Part shown: in pieces, positions 45,257 through 57,057 of the stretch
Layout of the letters: the number at the start of each line of letters is the position of its first letter
Position numbering within the stretch: the first letter of the stretch is position 1
Origin: Chloranthus sessilifolius
Lineage: Eukaryota; Streptophyta; Magnoliopsida; Chloranthales; Chloranthaceae
Assembly (NCBI GenBank): GCA_021018995.1
Contig: CM037587.1
Span: forward strand, 72,435,604-72,499,603
Length of the DNA stretch: 64,000 nt
Reading direction: 5' to 3'
The notes under the pieces: model-generated
Seen by the model: only the letters and a program-made list of their open reading frames with translations
Told to the model about the DNA's origin: nothing
Databases searched by the model: none
Translations under genes and position numbers: made by a program

Positions 45257-46486
45257 GGCGAAGGCTGGGGCTGATTTAGAGCCTGTCGGAATCAGCTAGT
45301 TATTGGCTACTTATAATCTGTACGGGTGTGCTCTGTTTTGAGCTCCTCGCACATCAGAGCCTTCCCCCCTTTTAATTATGCCTATTCATCACGAAAAACC
45401 CTTCAAATCTAGTTCATTGATCGATCATTTCAGAAAGAAAACCTTCAATTCTACAATTACATGTTCATTGATTAATTCTTTTCATGAGTTGCTAAGGGGT
45501 AAGCTACATGTTCCAAATTGAATTTGAACAGGTCACTTTTTGAGATCTTTGACATGTGGAGTCATGTGTGTCCTTTGATAGTATGTCCATGATTTAAAAG
45601 TTTATAATACTAAAGATTGAGAACTAAAAGCATGCCTATAATGTAATTCAAACAGCCAAAATTCTTTAGGATGAACGGCAATCATGCAAATCTCTAAAAT
45701 CAGTTTATCCCTTTATTTAAAGTAGGCTACTTTGAATCATGCAATAGCCATGATTTTTCATGATGATCTTCAGCACTATAGATCGTTAGATCATGGGTAT
45801 ACCATCAAATGGTATAAATGATGACTCCATGTATCACACATCCCAAAAAATGAACAGGTCAGTTACCTTATACCGATTAACTTCATTGTTTATATAATTG
45901 TTCACCTCCTCCGATGCAAGTTTTAAACCAAAAATTGAAACGGACTGAAAAAATGGGGGGCACTTTAACAAAACAGAAAGGAAAAAGTTTATTTTGAGCT
46001 ATTATACTGTTTTAAAATATTTGGGAAATCAGGTTTGCACAGATTTTTAGGGCTTTGGCATTTGAGATTTTAAATAAAATTAGCACATGTGAGCTTTCTT
46101 GTGAAAATGAAAAGATAACATTACCCTTGCATTTAAGAGACACAATCGGGCAAACTCCTTCAAAATTCTTCAATGGTTCCTCATCTCCTGTCTCAAGCTA
46201 TCGCTGGCGCGGCTGATTTCTTCTCCGACGAATAACTCGAAGAACTAGTAGCCCTTTCATTTATATATCTTCTCCGATGGAAATAGAAAAAATCGAAGAC
46301 CCAACTCCGTTAGCAATATTTGATGCAAATAAGCTCAAACTCATTTCCATTGGAGATGAGATTAGTGACGACACATACTGACGCACATATTAAAGGGCAA
46401 ATCAATCGAACACCAGGAATTCTAAAAACACAGATGATTTATGATTTTTTTTTTTTTTTAATTCATCTCCTTGTTAAAAACTCTTA

Positions 46487-46909
46487 GGCTGCATATGACA
46501 TTGCTCTTTGGTAGCCCCTGTCATAGCAGAGCTCACTTGCTTGAGCAGGTTACCATCCTCTTTGTTAACATCCCACTACCTGTTTTAGCAAGTACCCCTT
46601 CTCCTTGATAACTTCTTGCATAGCAAGATTTTATATATAATTTACCTGCACTAGCAACAACCTCCCTATTCTCTACTAGATCCCTATAAGAGCAAATAGA
46701 ATCAGCTCTAACAAAGAGTGAATAGAGAGGAGGGTAGAACTGCTAAACAGGTAAATCATGTATAAAATCTTGCTATGCAAGGAGTTATCAAAGAGAAGGG
46801 GTACCTGCTAAAGCAGGTAGCGAAATATTAACAAAGAGGATGATAACCTGCTAAAGCAGGTGAGCTCTGCTATGGCAGGGGCTACCAAAGACCAATGCCA
46901 TATGCAGCC
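46487..46909. mobile_element. Fold-back MITE (423 bp) with empty site in copy 1
   Basis: Ends GGCTGCATATGACATTG and CAATGCCATATGCAGCC are inverted, and the inversion continues for about 170-200 bases in each arm (GGTAGCCCCTG.CATAGCAGAG; AAATCTTGCTATGCAAG). Inserted after CTCTTA; flanks are TTA (left) and TTT (right). The homologous place in copy 1 (about 14960-14985) lacks it. TTA target and GG terminus suggest a Tourist/Harbinger-type MITE. Confidence 0.8.
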
Positions 46910-47323
46910 TTTGTCAAAAGTAAATATGGAAGAACTGCAAACATGAGTGAGGAAGGACAAAGGTGTAGGTTCATGATTCTTATTAATGGTGGAGATGAGT
47001 GGGTTTTAAACCCAAACATAGTTTTTGTTAAACCTCCATTAATGGTAAACTTGAGAGTTTTAAGTTTTTATCTTTCCAAAAGGTTTTGTTTCAAATATAT
47101 AAGGAAAAAAAATTTGAAACACACCATGTTCCTTAATTTTCCAAGAAGCTCTATTAATGGAGGTTCTATGTTTTTTTTTTTAATTTTTTTTACGAAAGAC
47201 TGTTTCAAGAAAGGAAGGAGTAAGGAGTACTTTAGTAATTTTCACACTTGGAATGAAAGAAGAAGAAGAGCCCAGGAAAAAAAATTATTAATCGATCCCT
47301 CTCGCAGATTGTAGATGGGATTC

Positions 47324-47328
47324 AGAGA
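47324..47328. repeat. Target site duplication AGAGA (left)
   Basis: AGAGA at 47324-47328 recurs at 50634-50638, flanking the second Tekay insertion. Confidence 0.75.
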
Positions 47329-47427
47329 TGTAATGACCCTAATTTCGTGCATATTGAATTATACTCATACTTTTTTTAATATGGCATGCTAATTTTCGGG
47401 GACGAAAATTCTTTAAGGTGGGAAGAA

Positions 47428-50400
47428 TGTAATGACTCGAAATTTTGAAAAGGTTGAATCGTTGACATTTGGCGAGAACCCGGTCTTTTAACTAATTTGA
47501 TCCAGGTCAAACATTTGACCTAGATAACGTGGTCTCAAAACCCACTTGTTATACTTGGGGGTATGCGCTAACCTCATTAATTGTCAAGTCATACCCAAAT
47601 GTAGAGTGTACACATGTTGGTCCATGTTGCACATGAACCCGAAACAAATGTTTGAACTTGAGTCTCAACCCGAATGTCAATTCGAACCCCAAATTTCCGA
47701 ACCCATAGGTCCTGATTAGGCACGTGCCTGTTAGGAAATGCATCACCATTTTGAATTTTTCAAACAAGCTTGTTTCGAGTCTGTTTGAGCCTCGTTTAGA
47801 AAATTTGGACCAAAGCTCGTACACCGTGAGGGTGTATTGGCTTAGCGCCGAATTCTGTGAAATGGGTGGTTTGGGTGTGCAAGCGACACGCTGAACTGGA
47901 GATCTTTAAAATTATACGAAACACCTCGCTAAGGTATATCCGTTTAGGGCTAACACCCAAATGGGTGTATATGTTTTATAAGGGAACTGTAGATAAGATT
48001 AACACCCAAAGGGATGTTTGTATTTCACAAGGGAACCATCCCTTTAAGCTAATAAAAGACAAAGGTTCCAAGGGAAGCTTAACCAGTTGCAAATTTGGGG
48101 GAGTTTTAGTTTTAGAGAGAGAAAGAATAAGAGAGAAAGAGAAGGGATCTTGAGAAGAAGAACAATGTTCTCCTCACTTCTGAATCCGTGCTGAGATCCG
48201 ACGTTGTCGATCTCCCCCACAAATCCTTCTTCAATTGATGATCGCAAGAACGCGTGGAAATTGGCATGATTTCGACCCACAAAGGCGGAGAAAATCCAAA
48301 CCCTCTTTCATCAATTCGTTTCGATTCTTTGTAGTTGCACTAGAAAATCTTGAGTGTGTCGTGTGCGTCGGAGAGATTAGATCGCCGACCTCGTTGACTT
48401 GATCTCCAACGACGATCCAATCGCAAATGGAGAAAGGGGTTTCAAATCCCTTGAATGTGTGCTAGGACAAGCGCTGATTCTTAGATTTCAATCACCGTAG
48501 GCGTTGCATACGCGAGATTGAAAGGTATGATTCAATTTAAATTGGTTAAAATTGATTTGGTTAGGATTTATAGGCGATTAGGATGCTTGAAAATGAGTTT
48601 TGGGTGATTTGGACCAAAGAAGAGGAAACCGAATGAGTTCTGAACCCGTCAAAATCGAACTTTTGAACATGAAATCGAACATTCGAGTTCTGTGCCTTGA
48701 AAAAAAATTGATCGTTCGATTTTGACTGAATGTGCCGACACAGCTTCGGCATTTTGGTCATAACATTTTATTCTAAAATTCAACTAACGTGATTCTTGAA
48801 GCGTTCGAAAGAAGACAACAAGCCCTTTAACTTTTATGAATTAATAATTTTATGAATTAAATGCTTTAAAGGTCAAAGTTGAGCAGGAAGTTGGTCAAGT
48901 TCCAAGTTAGCACGAACTTTCCCATTTCTGCCTCGATTTTGAGAAAACACTTAAATATGTCTAAGTTATTAGTAATTAGAGTCAATCCTTAATGCATCAT
49001 CGTATGTGTGATGTAGATTAAGAGTTGGAAACCATTGATCAATGAAATTTTATATTTTTTGAATTTGATTCATAGGTCTAATGGTTTCGATTTGATGTTT
49101 GATCTGATACTTTTTTTTCCATTCTGATATGTTCTATTTTTTCGCTTATGATCCGATTTGTTCCGTTTAGTTATGCTTTGATCTTATTCATCCTAATGAT
49201 AAGTTCGTTCTATTTAGTTTGATTTGTTCTGTTTTTGTTTATGATTCGTTCGGTCTAACTTGCATAAGAACTTTGAATTCGAATGAACAAGGAACTAAGT
49301 ATGATAAGAAAACGTAATGCGATAAGACACAACTTTTAAGCCTGAGTCACAGTGATGTCTCTTTTCCAGACACGTGAAATATGGAATGCATGTACGGATG
49401 TAACTCCTCTATGGTAGTATGAGATACCACACGAAGTACATCCAGGTTACTACGGACCCCATCCCTTGAAAAACGTTGTTAGTAAAGCCCATCACATTGT
49501 GAACCATTCTAGTTAAAACTAAGACAATATGGAATATGAATATGTTAAGAGCCTTTGTTTAGAATGAGGGTTAACCGTAGACCAGAACTGTACTTGCTGA
49601 ATTTTCGAGGACGAGGTGAAGGGTGAAAAAGTAGATTATTGGACTCTGAATTTTAAAAACAAGATAGACTTAGTGTTGAGTTATTAAGTTAAGTATGAAC
49701 CTTGAATCCCGTATCTGAGAGTGAATGTGAATATTGAGAATATATTCAAACCTTGACTGTAAGTGGACCGGTACGGCGATTATCCGTACACAGTGTACAG
49801 TGCATAGCATATATAAGTGGGCCGGTACGGCGGCTATCTATACGCATTGCATAACATATATAAGTGGGCCGGTACGGCAGCTATCCGTACGCATTACATA
49901 GCATACATAAGTGAACAAAGTGAGTGAAGTGAACACAGTGAACATAAACACAGTGAGTGAAGTGAATGATGTGAACACAATGATTGTAGTGAACATGGTG
50001 AACGTAGTGAACACAGGGAACAATGGACATTGAATCATTGAATATGAATAAGGAAATATGAGTTTTGTTCTATCATCAAATTTTGATCTGTTATCCTAAA
50101 TTCATGATTTGTTTCCGCTTTTGCTTCTGTCATTAAATCTATGTGATGATATGATAAGATGTACTTGATATTAATATTTCTTCTACTGAGCTTAGACTGT
50201 TAGCTCACCCCGACTATACGTCACAGGTATAACTCTTAATCAGTATCTTGAACTTGAGGAGAATCCAAGACCTACTGGAGGAAGAAGCTCAATTGGATTT
50301 GACGCAATAACTTCTGAGATTTGAGCTTGGTATATTATTGAGTTTCAATTTTTGTGCTTACTTGTATACTACTGTTTTGGGTAATGGTTAGTCATTACCG

Positions 50401-50633
50401 GTGGTTTAGTTTGTTTCCTTTGGATTGCGTGCTCTCAATATAAAAATGGAGGTTTGATTTCCGCTGACGTGAGTATATATACCAAGTAAATTCTGTATCA
50501 GATTGTCTTCTGCGATCTGGTGGTCCGGGATTTCCCATTTGGTTTAAAGTAAAGATAAATAAATAAATTTTATATATATATATATATATATATACATTTC
50601 AAAAATTAGGTTGGAAAAATTTGGGCTGAGACA
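47428..50633 (+). mobile_element. Tekay-like 3' LTR, copy 2 (3.2 kb)
   Basis: Homologous to 17273-19918 (AACTTG.CC.TTTCTGCCTCG; CTACTGAGCTTAG; AGCTCACCCCGAC.ATACGTCACAGG; CCGGTGGTTTAGTTT). Contains tandem arrays at 49763-49910 and 49913-50022 and (TA)n at 50570-50594. ATCGAAC/GTTCGATT words lie at 48650-48725. Confidence 0.75.
49763..50022. repeat. Two tandem arrays in the Tekay LTR
   Basis: Three units of about 50 bases starting AAGTGG(A/G)CCGGTACGGC (49763, about 49815 and 49861), then a run of short AGTGAAC/GTGAACACA units (49913-50022). Confidence 0.8.
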
Positions 50634-50638
50634 AGAGA

Positions 50639-51592
50639 AGAAGAAGATCCCAAATGAGTACTTTAGTAATTAAAATATTTTGGGTGTTTCCCCTTAAAGT
50701 GAAAATATGTGTTCCACGATTCCCGAAGGCCTTGAAAAAAGTGAAATTTTGATTCCCTTAAAATTTATGGAGAATATAATAACTCAAAACTTTTTGGTCC
50801 CAATCCCTCCACCGCAATTAATCATAATTGGTCAACCAAATTGAACCGAAATCAATAAAAAACTGAAAAAGCCAAAATTAATTCCCAATCAGTTTTCTAT
50901 ACCTTTGTTGGAATTATTTTTTTTCCCGTATTTCCTTTTTGATAGGTGAGGCCCTATGAACCTCATGCTTGCCTAGCCAAAAAAAAAAAAAAAAGGTTTA
51001 GAAATCCACTTAAAATCAAGAAAACCGAAACACCAAAAAAGAAATAACTGAAAAATGAATATAAAAAAATTAAATCGAAATCGAATCAAATTATGATTTT
51101 GACTTTTTGAAATTTAACCAAACTGATTTGTTTCGGTTTGATTTCAATTCAGGTTGAGTCGACCCGAAAACCAAAATTTTTGGTTACAATTGGATTTGGT
51201 TATCCGAATCTACACTCAGTCCCTCAACTGACAAATTATAGCATTGCCTCTCCAATCTTATAAGATCCTAGACCACTCTACTCAGCAAATTGGTTTTGAG
51301 TGGGATGTCCAAATTTATCATGGTACCAGAAGAGGCTTTTCGCCACTCTATGTCACCTAATTCATTTATCGGTGTGCTTTGGTCCAGTCGGCCGGCCAAC
51401 ACATGCAGGTAGCAAGCACCTTCTAAGACAGTTTACCATTTGGACAAAAAGGGTTTGACCCACGCACTAGTAGTACTACCCGGGTTAGATACCTAATACC
51501 AACTCAATTCTCATTAGGCGTAAGGAACCTAATAAAGAACCCAATTGTTGGAACTTTCTGGAACCCTTTTGAAAATTCTCTTCCATTCGAAA

Positions 51593-51650
<58 letters not shown>

Positions 51651-51870
51651 TATATATATATAGAGAGAGAGATGTGTTTGGTATTTATGTGCGATGAAGA
51701 ATAGCGGGTAGTGAGTCGGGAATAGGCTCCTGGCGCCTGCCCATATTGCGGAGGGATGGTGCAGGCTACAGGCTACGGAGGTGGAGAGCGTGTGGAGGTT
51801 CTGTTTTCTGCCTCTCTTCTTTAAGCACAAAAGACAATTTTTTTGCACCGTATGCTCAGGACCCTTGATT
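50639..51870. other. Non-coding stretch between Tekay copy 2 and copia G
   Basis: 50670 region repeats GAGTACTTTAGTAATT seen left of the insertion (47227). 50800-51220 is rich in ACCGAAA / TTTCGGTTT segments in both orientations. A TA/GA microsatellite lies at 51595-51672. No gene seen. Confidence 0.5.
51595..51672. repeat. (TA)n then (GA)n microsatellite
   Basis: About 25 TA units followed by short GAGA and TATA runs. Confidence 0.9.
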
Positions 51871-51875
51871 GTCTA

Positions 51876-52353
51876 TGTTGAATCTATATGGATTTATCGA
51901 TCCATCAATCCAAAATAAGCCCTAGAATCTAGGTGCATGATCAATCAAAAACTAATAAATCAACAATCCATAAATTAAAATATGTGCGCACCTTAAATGT
52001 GAGCCATTAATGGTGGGTTATCGATTTTCAACGATCTTCTCGCTTTCAATATCTCCTAACACAAGGGGGATGTTTTTGCTAATAGGGAGAATTAAATTGT
52101 GTTGAGCAATCCTTGGGACCAAGCACCCCTTATATTTATAGTCAAAGAGCCCTTTCCCATTAACGACTTAAATTACTAATTATATTGTGATTAGAAATCA
52201 CAATCATACCATAGCTAAAAGACTTACCTATTAGTTGCTTATTCTCTTCAAATTCACCGAATTAGCAACTACACATTGCAGGATTGATCTTACACTATTC
52301 ATCGGTCAACGGGTTGACCATAGTGACGGCCACCAAAATAAAAACTTCTAATA
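51876..52353 (-). mobile_element. Copia G 3' LTR
   Basis: 478 bp. 52172-52353 aligns with 56871-57052 with about 12 differences by eye, all transitions. The purine tract CCAAGTGAGAGAT sits just upstream on the minus strand (52366-52354). TATATTTATAG-like sequence near 52132 may be the TATA region. Confidence 0.8.
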
Positions 52354-52773
52354 ATCTCTCACTTGGTCACACTATGTCAATAAACTCCGATTATCAAATA
52401 TTAGCTAACTTTCTTTGAATGATAAGTCATAATCAATCTCAATCAAAGTCTTTATAATCAGTCCGGTCCAGTGAGAATTTCAACACAGAATCAAGGTAGT
52501 CAATATATCATGTCATCGATACATGCCCGTTCATTAGTTACCGTATTGGAAGTCATCACCGACATGGATTCTAACTAGTATGATTTCACATAGATTATAA
52601 GTTTACAAACTAAATGGTGATTATATGTAAACTCAATCTATTATTGGTCCTACTTTATTGCCATCTACTGGCACCATATGTTCCAAATTTTATTTGCATA
52701 AAAATGGAAAAGTAAATAAATAATCTTTATTTCTGAATCAATTAAATAAATATTCACTCTCATATATTCACTC

Positions 52774-53682
52774 TCAAAGGCTATCAAAATCATCCGTTAA
52801 TTCTATGTGTGCTACATGCTCCGAAAAGAGCTTAGGAGGTAAGCCTTTAATAAGAGGGTCAGCCAACATAAGTGTCATACTAATCTTTTCAACAGATATA
52901 ATTTGATTCTGAACTTTCTCCCTTACAGCAAGATATTTGATATCAATATATTTGGAACCCCCACTAGTCTTGTTGTTATTGGAGATAGCTATCGCAACGA
53001 AATTATCACATAAGATTCTCAGTGGCCTTGAAATACTATCAACAACTCGAAACCCTGAGATAAAATTTCTCAACCATATCACCTCACATATTGCCTCAAA
53101 ACATATAACAAATTCTGTTTTCATAGTAGACGAAGTAGTTAGTATTTGTTTAACGCTCTTTCAAGATATAGGTTCACCTGCAAGCATAAAAATATAACCC
53201 GATGTGGACCTACAAGTGTCTTGACACCCAACATAGTCGGCATTTAAATAACCAATAACTTCAAGATTATTCATCCTTTTGTACATGAGCATGTGTCCTT
53301 TAGTTTCTTGTAAATAGCGAAAAACTTTCTTGGCTGCTTTCCAATTATCCAAACTAGGATTACATTGGTACCTATCAAGTATGCCAACTATATACGCTAT
53401 GTCCGGACGAGTACAAACTTGTGCATACATGAGACTCCCAACTATCGATGCATAGGAAATTGTCTCCATCTGCTTTCTCTCCACATCAATCTTGAGACTC
53501 TGAAGTAGACTAAATTTATCACCTTTAATGACAGGGACAACAGTAACAGAATATTTGTGCATGTTAAACCTTTTAAGAAGTTTATTAATATAAGCTCTTT
53601 GAGACAATCCCAATATGTCACGAGCTCTATCTCGATGAATCTCAATTCCTATCACGTAGGAAGCTTCACCAAGATCTTTCAT
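52774..53682 (-). pseudogene. Copia G: end of RT and RNase H
   Basis: Two pieces in one frame. MKDLGEASYVIGIEIHRDRA and LGLSQRAYINKLLKRFNM are the RT end. YASIVGSLMYAQVCTRPDIA and VIGYLNADYVGCQDTCRSTS (usually DADWAG) lead to RNase H. TEFVICFEAICEVIWLRNFI, RILCDNFVAIAISNN and SKYIDIKYLAVREKVQ follow. A stop between 53161 and 53124 splits it. It would degrade the RNA strand during reverse transcription. Confidence 0.85.
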
Positions 53683-55046
53683 ATCAAAACTCCTTGATAA
53701 AATAATTCTTTCTCATGTAATATGCTCAAATTACTACTCACAAGCAATATATTATCAATATACAAAACAAGGATGATAAACTTGCTCCCACTGATTGTAA
53801 GATATATGCATTGATTGACAATATTTTCTTTAAAACTAAAATTTGAAATGACTTCGTGAAATTTTAAGTACCATTGTCGAGATGTCTGCTTTAAATCATA
53901 TATAGACCTTTTGAGTCTACAAACTAAATGACTCTCCCCCTCAACCTGAAAACCTTCATGTTGTGTCATAAAGACATCTTCATGCAAGTCACCATTCAGA
54001 AAAGCAGTTTTAACATCCATTTGATGTAATTCTAAGTCAAAATGAGCTACTAATGTCATGACTATCCGAAAGGATTCCTTTCTGTGAGACAGTGAGAAAA
54101 TGCCCCTTTATAGTCTATTACTTCTTTTGAGTGAAACCTTTAGTACTAACCCGACCTTGTATCTTTCTATATTACCTTTGGAGTCTTGCTTGGTTTTATA
54201 TACCCATTTATAGCATACAGGCTTAACTCCTTCCGGTAACTCACAAAGATCCCACACCAAATTATGTTTCATTGATTCCAACTCATCTTTCATGGCTTCG
54301 AGCCATTGAGTGGATTTGTCGCTCTTCATGGCTTGGTTAAAGGAAAAAGGATCTGATTCATTTCCAAAATTATACTCACTCTCATTGAGGTAAACTATAT
54401 AGTCATCAGAAATTGTTGACTTCTTTGCTCTCTCTGATCTACACAATGGTTGATCATTGGCAGTCGCCATGGGAGCAAGAACCTCCTCAATGTGGGCTGT
54501 TTCAATAGGCATAGCTATAGGTGTGTCAATATTTGCTTGAAGAACTGCTGTTGGTGCCACTTTTTCTTGGACAAAAGGAATAGAAATTATAACCCGATTT
54601 TCTTCAAAAGTAATTTTCCTAGGCTCAACACTCCCACTATTCTCATGATCTTCAAAGAATTTTGCATTCCTAGTCTCAATAATCCGGGTACTATGAGTGA
54701 GGCAATAAAATCTGTAGCCTTTTGACCTATCAGGGTAACCAATGAAATGAAAACTTATAGTTTTAGGATCCAATTTTTCTAATTGTGGATTGTACACCTT
54801 TACTTTAGCCAAACAGCCCCAAATGTGTAAATATTCTAAAGTCGGTTGTCTTCTTACCCATAGCTCATAAGGAGTATTGGGAACAACCTTACTAGGAACT
54901 CGATTCAGGATATGCACCGCTGTTTTTAAGGCTTCTCCCCACAAGAACATAGACAACTTAGAGTTGCACAACATGCTTCTCACCATATCTATAAGAGTAC
55001 AATTTTGTCGCTCAGCTACACCGTTTTGTTCAGGTGTTCCCGACAT
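53679..55046 (-). pseudogene. Copia G: integrase C-terminal half and RT
   Basis: Integrase Glu in [20 protein letters not shown] at the start (about 55040). Then [20 protein letters not shown] and [18 protein letters not shown]. The RT N-terminus is [20 protein letters not shown] and [16 protein letters not shown] short disrupted stretch lies near 54100. RT core MDVKTAFLNGDLHEDVFMTQ and RLKRSIYDLKQTSRQWYLKF; the catalytic box is VLYIDNILL where YVDD is usual, so one Asp is replaced by Asn. Confidence 0.85.
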
Positions 55047-55345
55047 AGTGTATTAAGCAACAATGTCATGCTCTTATAGAAATAGGGCGAATGGTCCTGG
55101 ATTGCGACCTGTTTCAGAGTATCTACCATAGTACTCTCCGCCTCTATCAGATCTCACAATTTTAATCTTTGAATTGAGTTGTAACTCAACTCCGGCTTTA
55201 TAGATTTTAAACATATCCAGGGCCTCAGATTTCTCATGGATGAGAAATATATAACCAAAACGAGAATAATCATCAGTGAAGGTAATAAAATACTTTTGAC
55301 CACCAATAGCAGGAGTTGGAAATGGTTCACAAATATCAGTGTGGA
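55047..55345 (-). pseudogene. Copia G: integrase core, frameshifted
   Basis: Lies between the GAG-pre-integrase part and the Glu-containing half; the reading frame changes here and holds stops. The region should carry the two catalytic Asp; I did not resolve them with confidence. Confidence 0.5.
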
Positions 55346-56022
55346 CTATTTCAAGTAAACTCCTGATAACTCATTTCTTATTATTTTTGTGAATTTTTCT
55401 TTAACGCAATCAACACAAGTATTGAAATCAGAGAAATCGAGTGCATCGATTATATCATCTTTAATTAACCTCTCCATTCTATCCTTAGATATATGGCCTA
55501 AACGTTTATGCCATAAAATGGAGGAGTTGTCGATTGCTCGTTTTCGTTTCTTACTAATTTTATCATCCACATACATAGAAACTAAAGATTGAGCATAAGA
55601 TGAATCCAAGTTCAACTGATAACGATTGCCCACTAATAAGCCACCACCGATAATATTAGAATCAAATAAGAGAGTAAAAATATTATGTCCAAATTTAAAT
55701 TCAAAACCTAATGAATCCAATTTAGAAATTGAGATACGGTTTCTAGTGATACTTGGAAAGTAAATAGTATAAACTAAATCCAAAATGAAACTACAACTAA
55801 AATAAGATGGAGAGTCCCAATGGCCTCCACGTCTGCTTCTACTCCATTTTCGAGTTTGATGATACGTTCGCCTTTACTTAACTTTCTGCTGGATCAAAAT
55901 CCCTACATTGAATTACTTATATGAATAGTTACACTAGAATCTATCTACCAAGTATTGCGTGGAGCATCAACATAAAGTGATTCAAAACACACAAAGACTA
56001 GGTCATTACCTTTCTTAACTAG
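55346..56022 (-). pseudogene. Copia G: protease and GAG-pre-integrase domain
   Basis: NTW-stop-IDSSVTIHISN (about 55955) is the protease site with a stop and DSS instead of DSG. ILWHKRLGHISKDRMERLIK, then ALDFSDFNTCVDCVKEKFTK (about 55510-55390) is the GAG-pre-integrase zinc region (H and two Cys kept), of the Tork type. Confidence 0.8.
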
Positions 56023-56778
56023 TCAATCTCCGTATTTCTGATAATTCTTCTTAATATGTCCCTTCTTCTTACAGAAGTGACACTTAATGTCAGAAGTAGA
56101 TCCGCTAGCTTCTCCTTGTTTGGTTTCCGATAGAGAAGCTTTCATGTTCTTTCCTTTATATGATCCCTTCTTTCTCTTGAACTTTCCTTTGGATGGTCCA
56201 AGAGCGGCGTAATGAGCACTTTCAGGTTTTTCAGTCCGAAGTCTTTCTTCTTCTTGGACACAGTGAGCGATTAGCTCGTTCATCTTTCATTTCTCTTTCT
56301 GCGTGTTGTAATTAATCTTGAACGGGCCAAATTGTGCAGGAAAAGAAGTCATAATGAAGTGAACAAGATAACCCTCAGAAAAATTCATGTCAATTTCTTT
56401 CAATTGAATTGCCATGCCACTCATTCTCATAATGTGTTCCCGTACGCCACTATGACCATCATATTTCATGGTTCTCATTTTAACAATAAGACTACTGGCA
56501 AGTGCTTTAGAAGTCCCCTGAAATTATTCCTGAATGGCTTGCATGTATTCATTTGCATTGTGCGAGTCAGGAATACTTCCCCAGATCGCATCAGTAATAA
56601 AACTCTTTATGATCATGAGGCTCATACGATTTGATTTATTCCATTTTTCTAAATCCGTAGTGTTCACTGTCAGATCCTCAGCTGAGGCATCAGCCGGTGA
56701 GCACCTTGAGTTTATCAGATCGTATAGAATAGTGCAAGATCCATGCACTCTAGAACAATTATAACTCGTTCCTTCCAT
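56023..56778 (-). pseudogene. gag: Copia G gag
   Basis: One frame with two in-frame stops (about 56524 and 56287). Holds WNKSNRMSLMIIKSFITDAI, EHIMRMSGMAIQLKEIDMNF and MNELIAHCVQEEERLRTEKP, the usual Tork gag order. The zinc knuckle is CHFCKKKGHIKKNYQKY: the last Cys is Tyr. Confidence 0.85.
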
Positions 56779-56870
56779 TTGCCATAATTTTAGTCATTCA
56801 AAAGTTAAATTCCACCAATCATATTAGTAATAGAAGACGGGTTTAATACTGTACAATAATTAAGGGCTTT

Positions 56871-57052
56871 ATTACTAATTATATTATGATTAGAAATCAC
56901 AATCATACCATAACTAAAAAACTTACCTATTAGTTGCTTATTCTCTTCAAATTCACCGAATTAGCAACTACACATCACAAGATTGATCTTACACCATTCA
57001 CCGGTCAACGGGTTGACCATAATGACGGCTACCAAAATAGAAACTTCTAACA
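56871..57052 (-). mobile_element. Copia G 5' LTR, truncated
   Basis: Matches only the first roughly 182 bases (minus direction) of the 3' LTR at 52172-52353, possibly a few more to 56858. The rest of the LTR is missing and gag leader sequence follows. Confidence 0.75.
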
Positions 57053-57057
57053 GTCTA

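Larger units (their letters stand above)
45257..47328 (+). repeat. Non-coding copia-associated unit, copy 2
   Basis: Homologous to 13801-15137, with a MITE (46487-46909) absent from copy 1. From about 47090 to 47328 no match to copy 1 remains. The unit sits directly after a copia LTR, which supports its reading as the interior of a non-autonomous copia derivative. No PBS recognised after the LTR end. Confidence 0.65.
47329..50633 (+). mobile_element. Tekay-like element remnant, copy 2 (internally deleted)
   Basis: Begins TGTAATGACCC at 47329. After 99 bases of LTR start plus pre-LTR sequence (TTTTCGGGGACGAAAATT, then CTTTAAGGTGGGAAG) a second, full LTR starts at 47428 and ends GAGACA at 50633. 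The whole gag-pol and chromodomain region is missing. Same architecture as the insertion at 17124-19918. Confidence 0.8.
51876..57052 (-). mobile_element. Copia element G (Tork-like), full span with GTCTA target duplication
   Basis: 5.18 kb, minus strand. GTCTA at 51871-51875 and 57053-57057 flanks it. The LTR boundary is TGTTAGAAG at 57052. Order on the minus strand: partial 5' LTR, gag, protease, integrase, RT, RNase H, polypurine tract, 3' LTR. Only two net frameshifts and a few stops, so it is the youngest-looking element here. The 5' LTR keeps only its first 180-200 bases; R, U5 and a recognisable PBS are missing. Confidence 0.85.

Noticed and set aside
46895-47314. 139-residue open frame starting in the MITE end
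   Set aside because: Spans the MITE border and non-coding unit; low-complexity, no homology seen.
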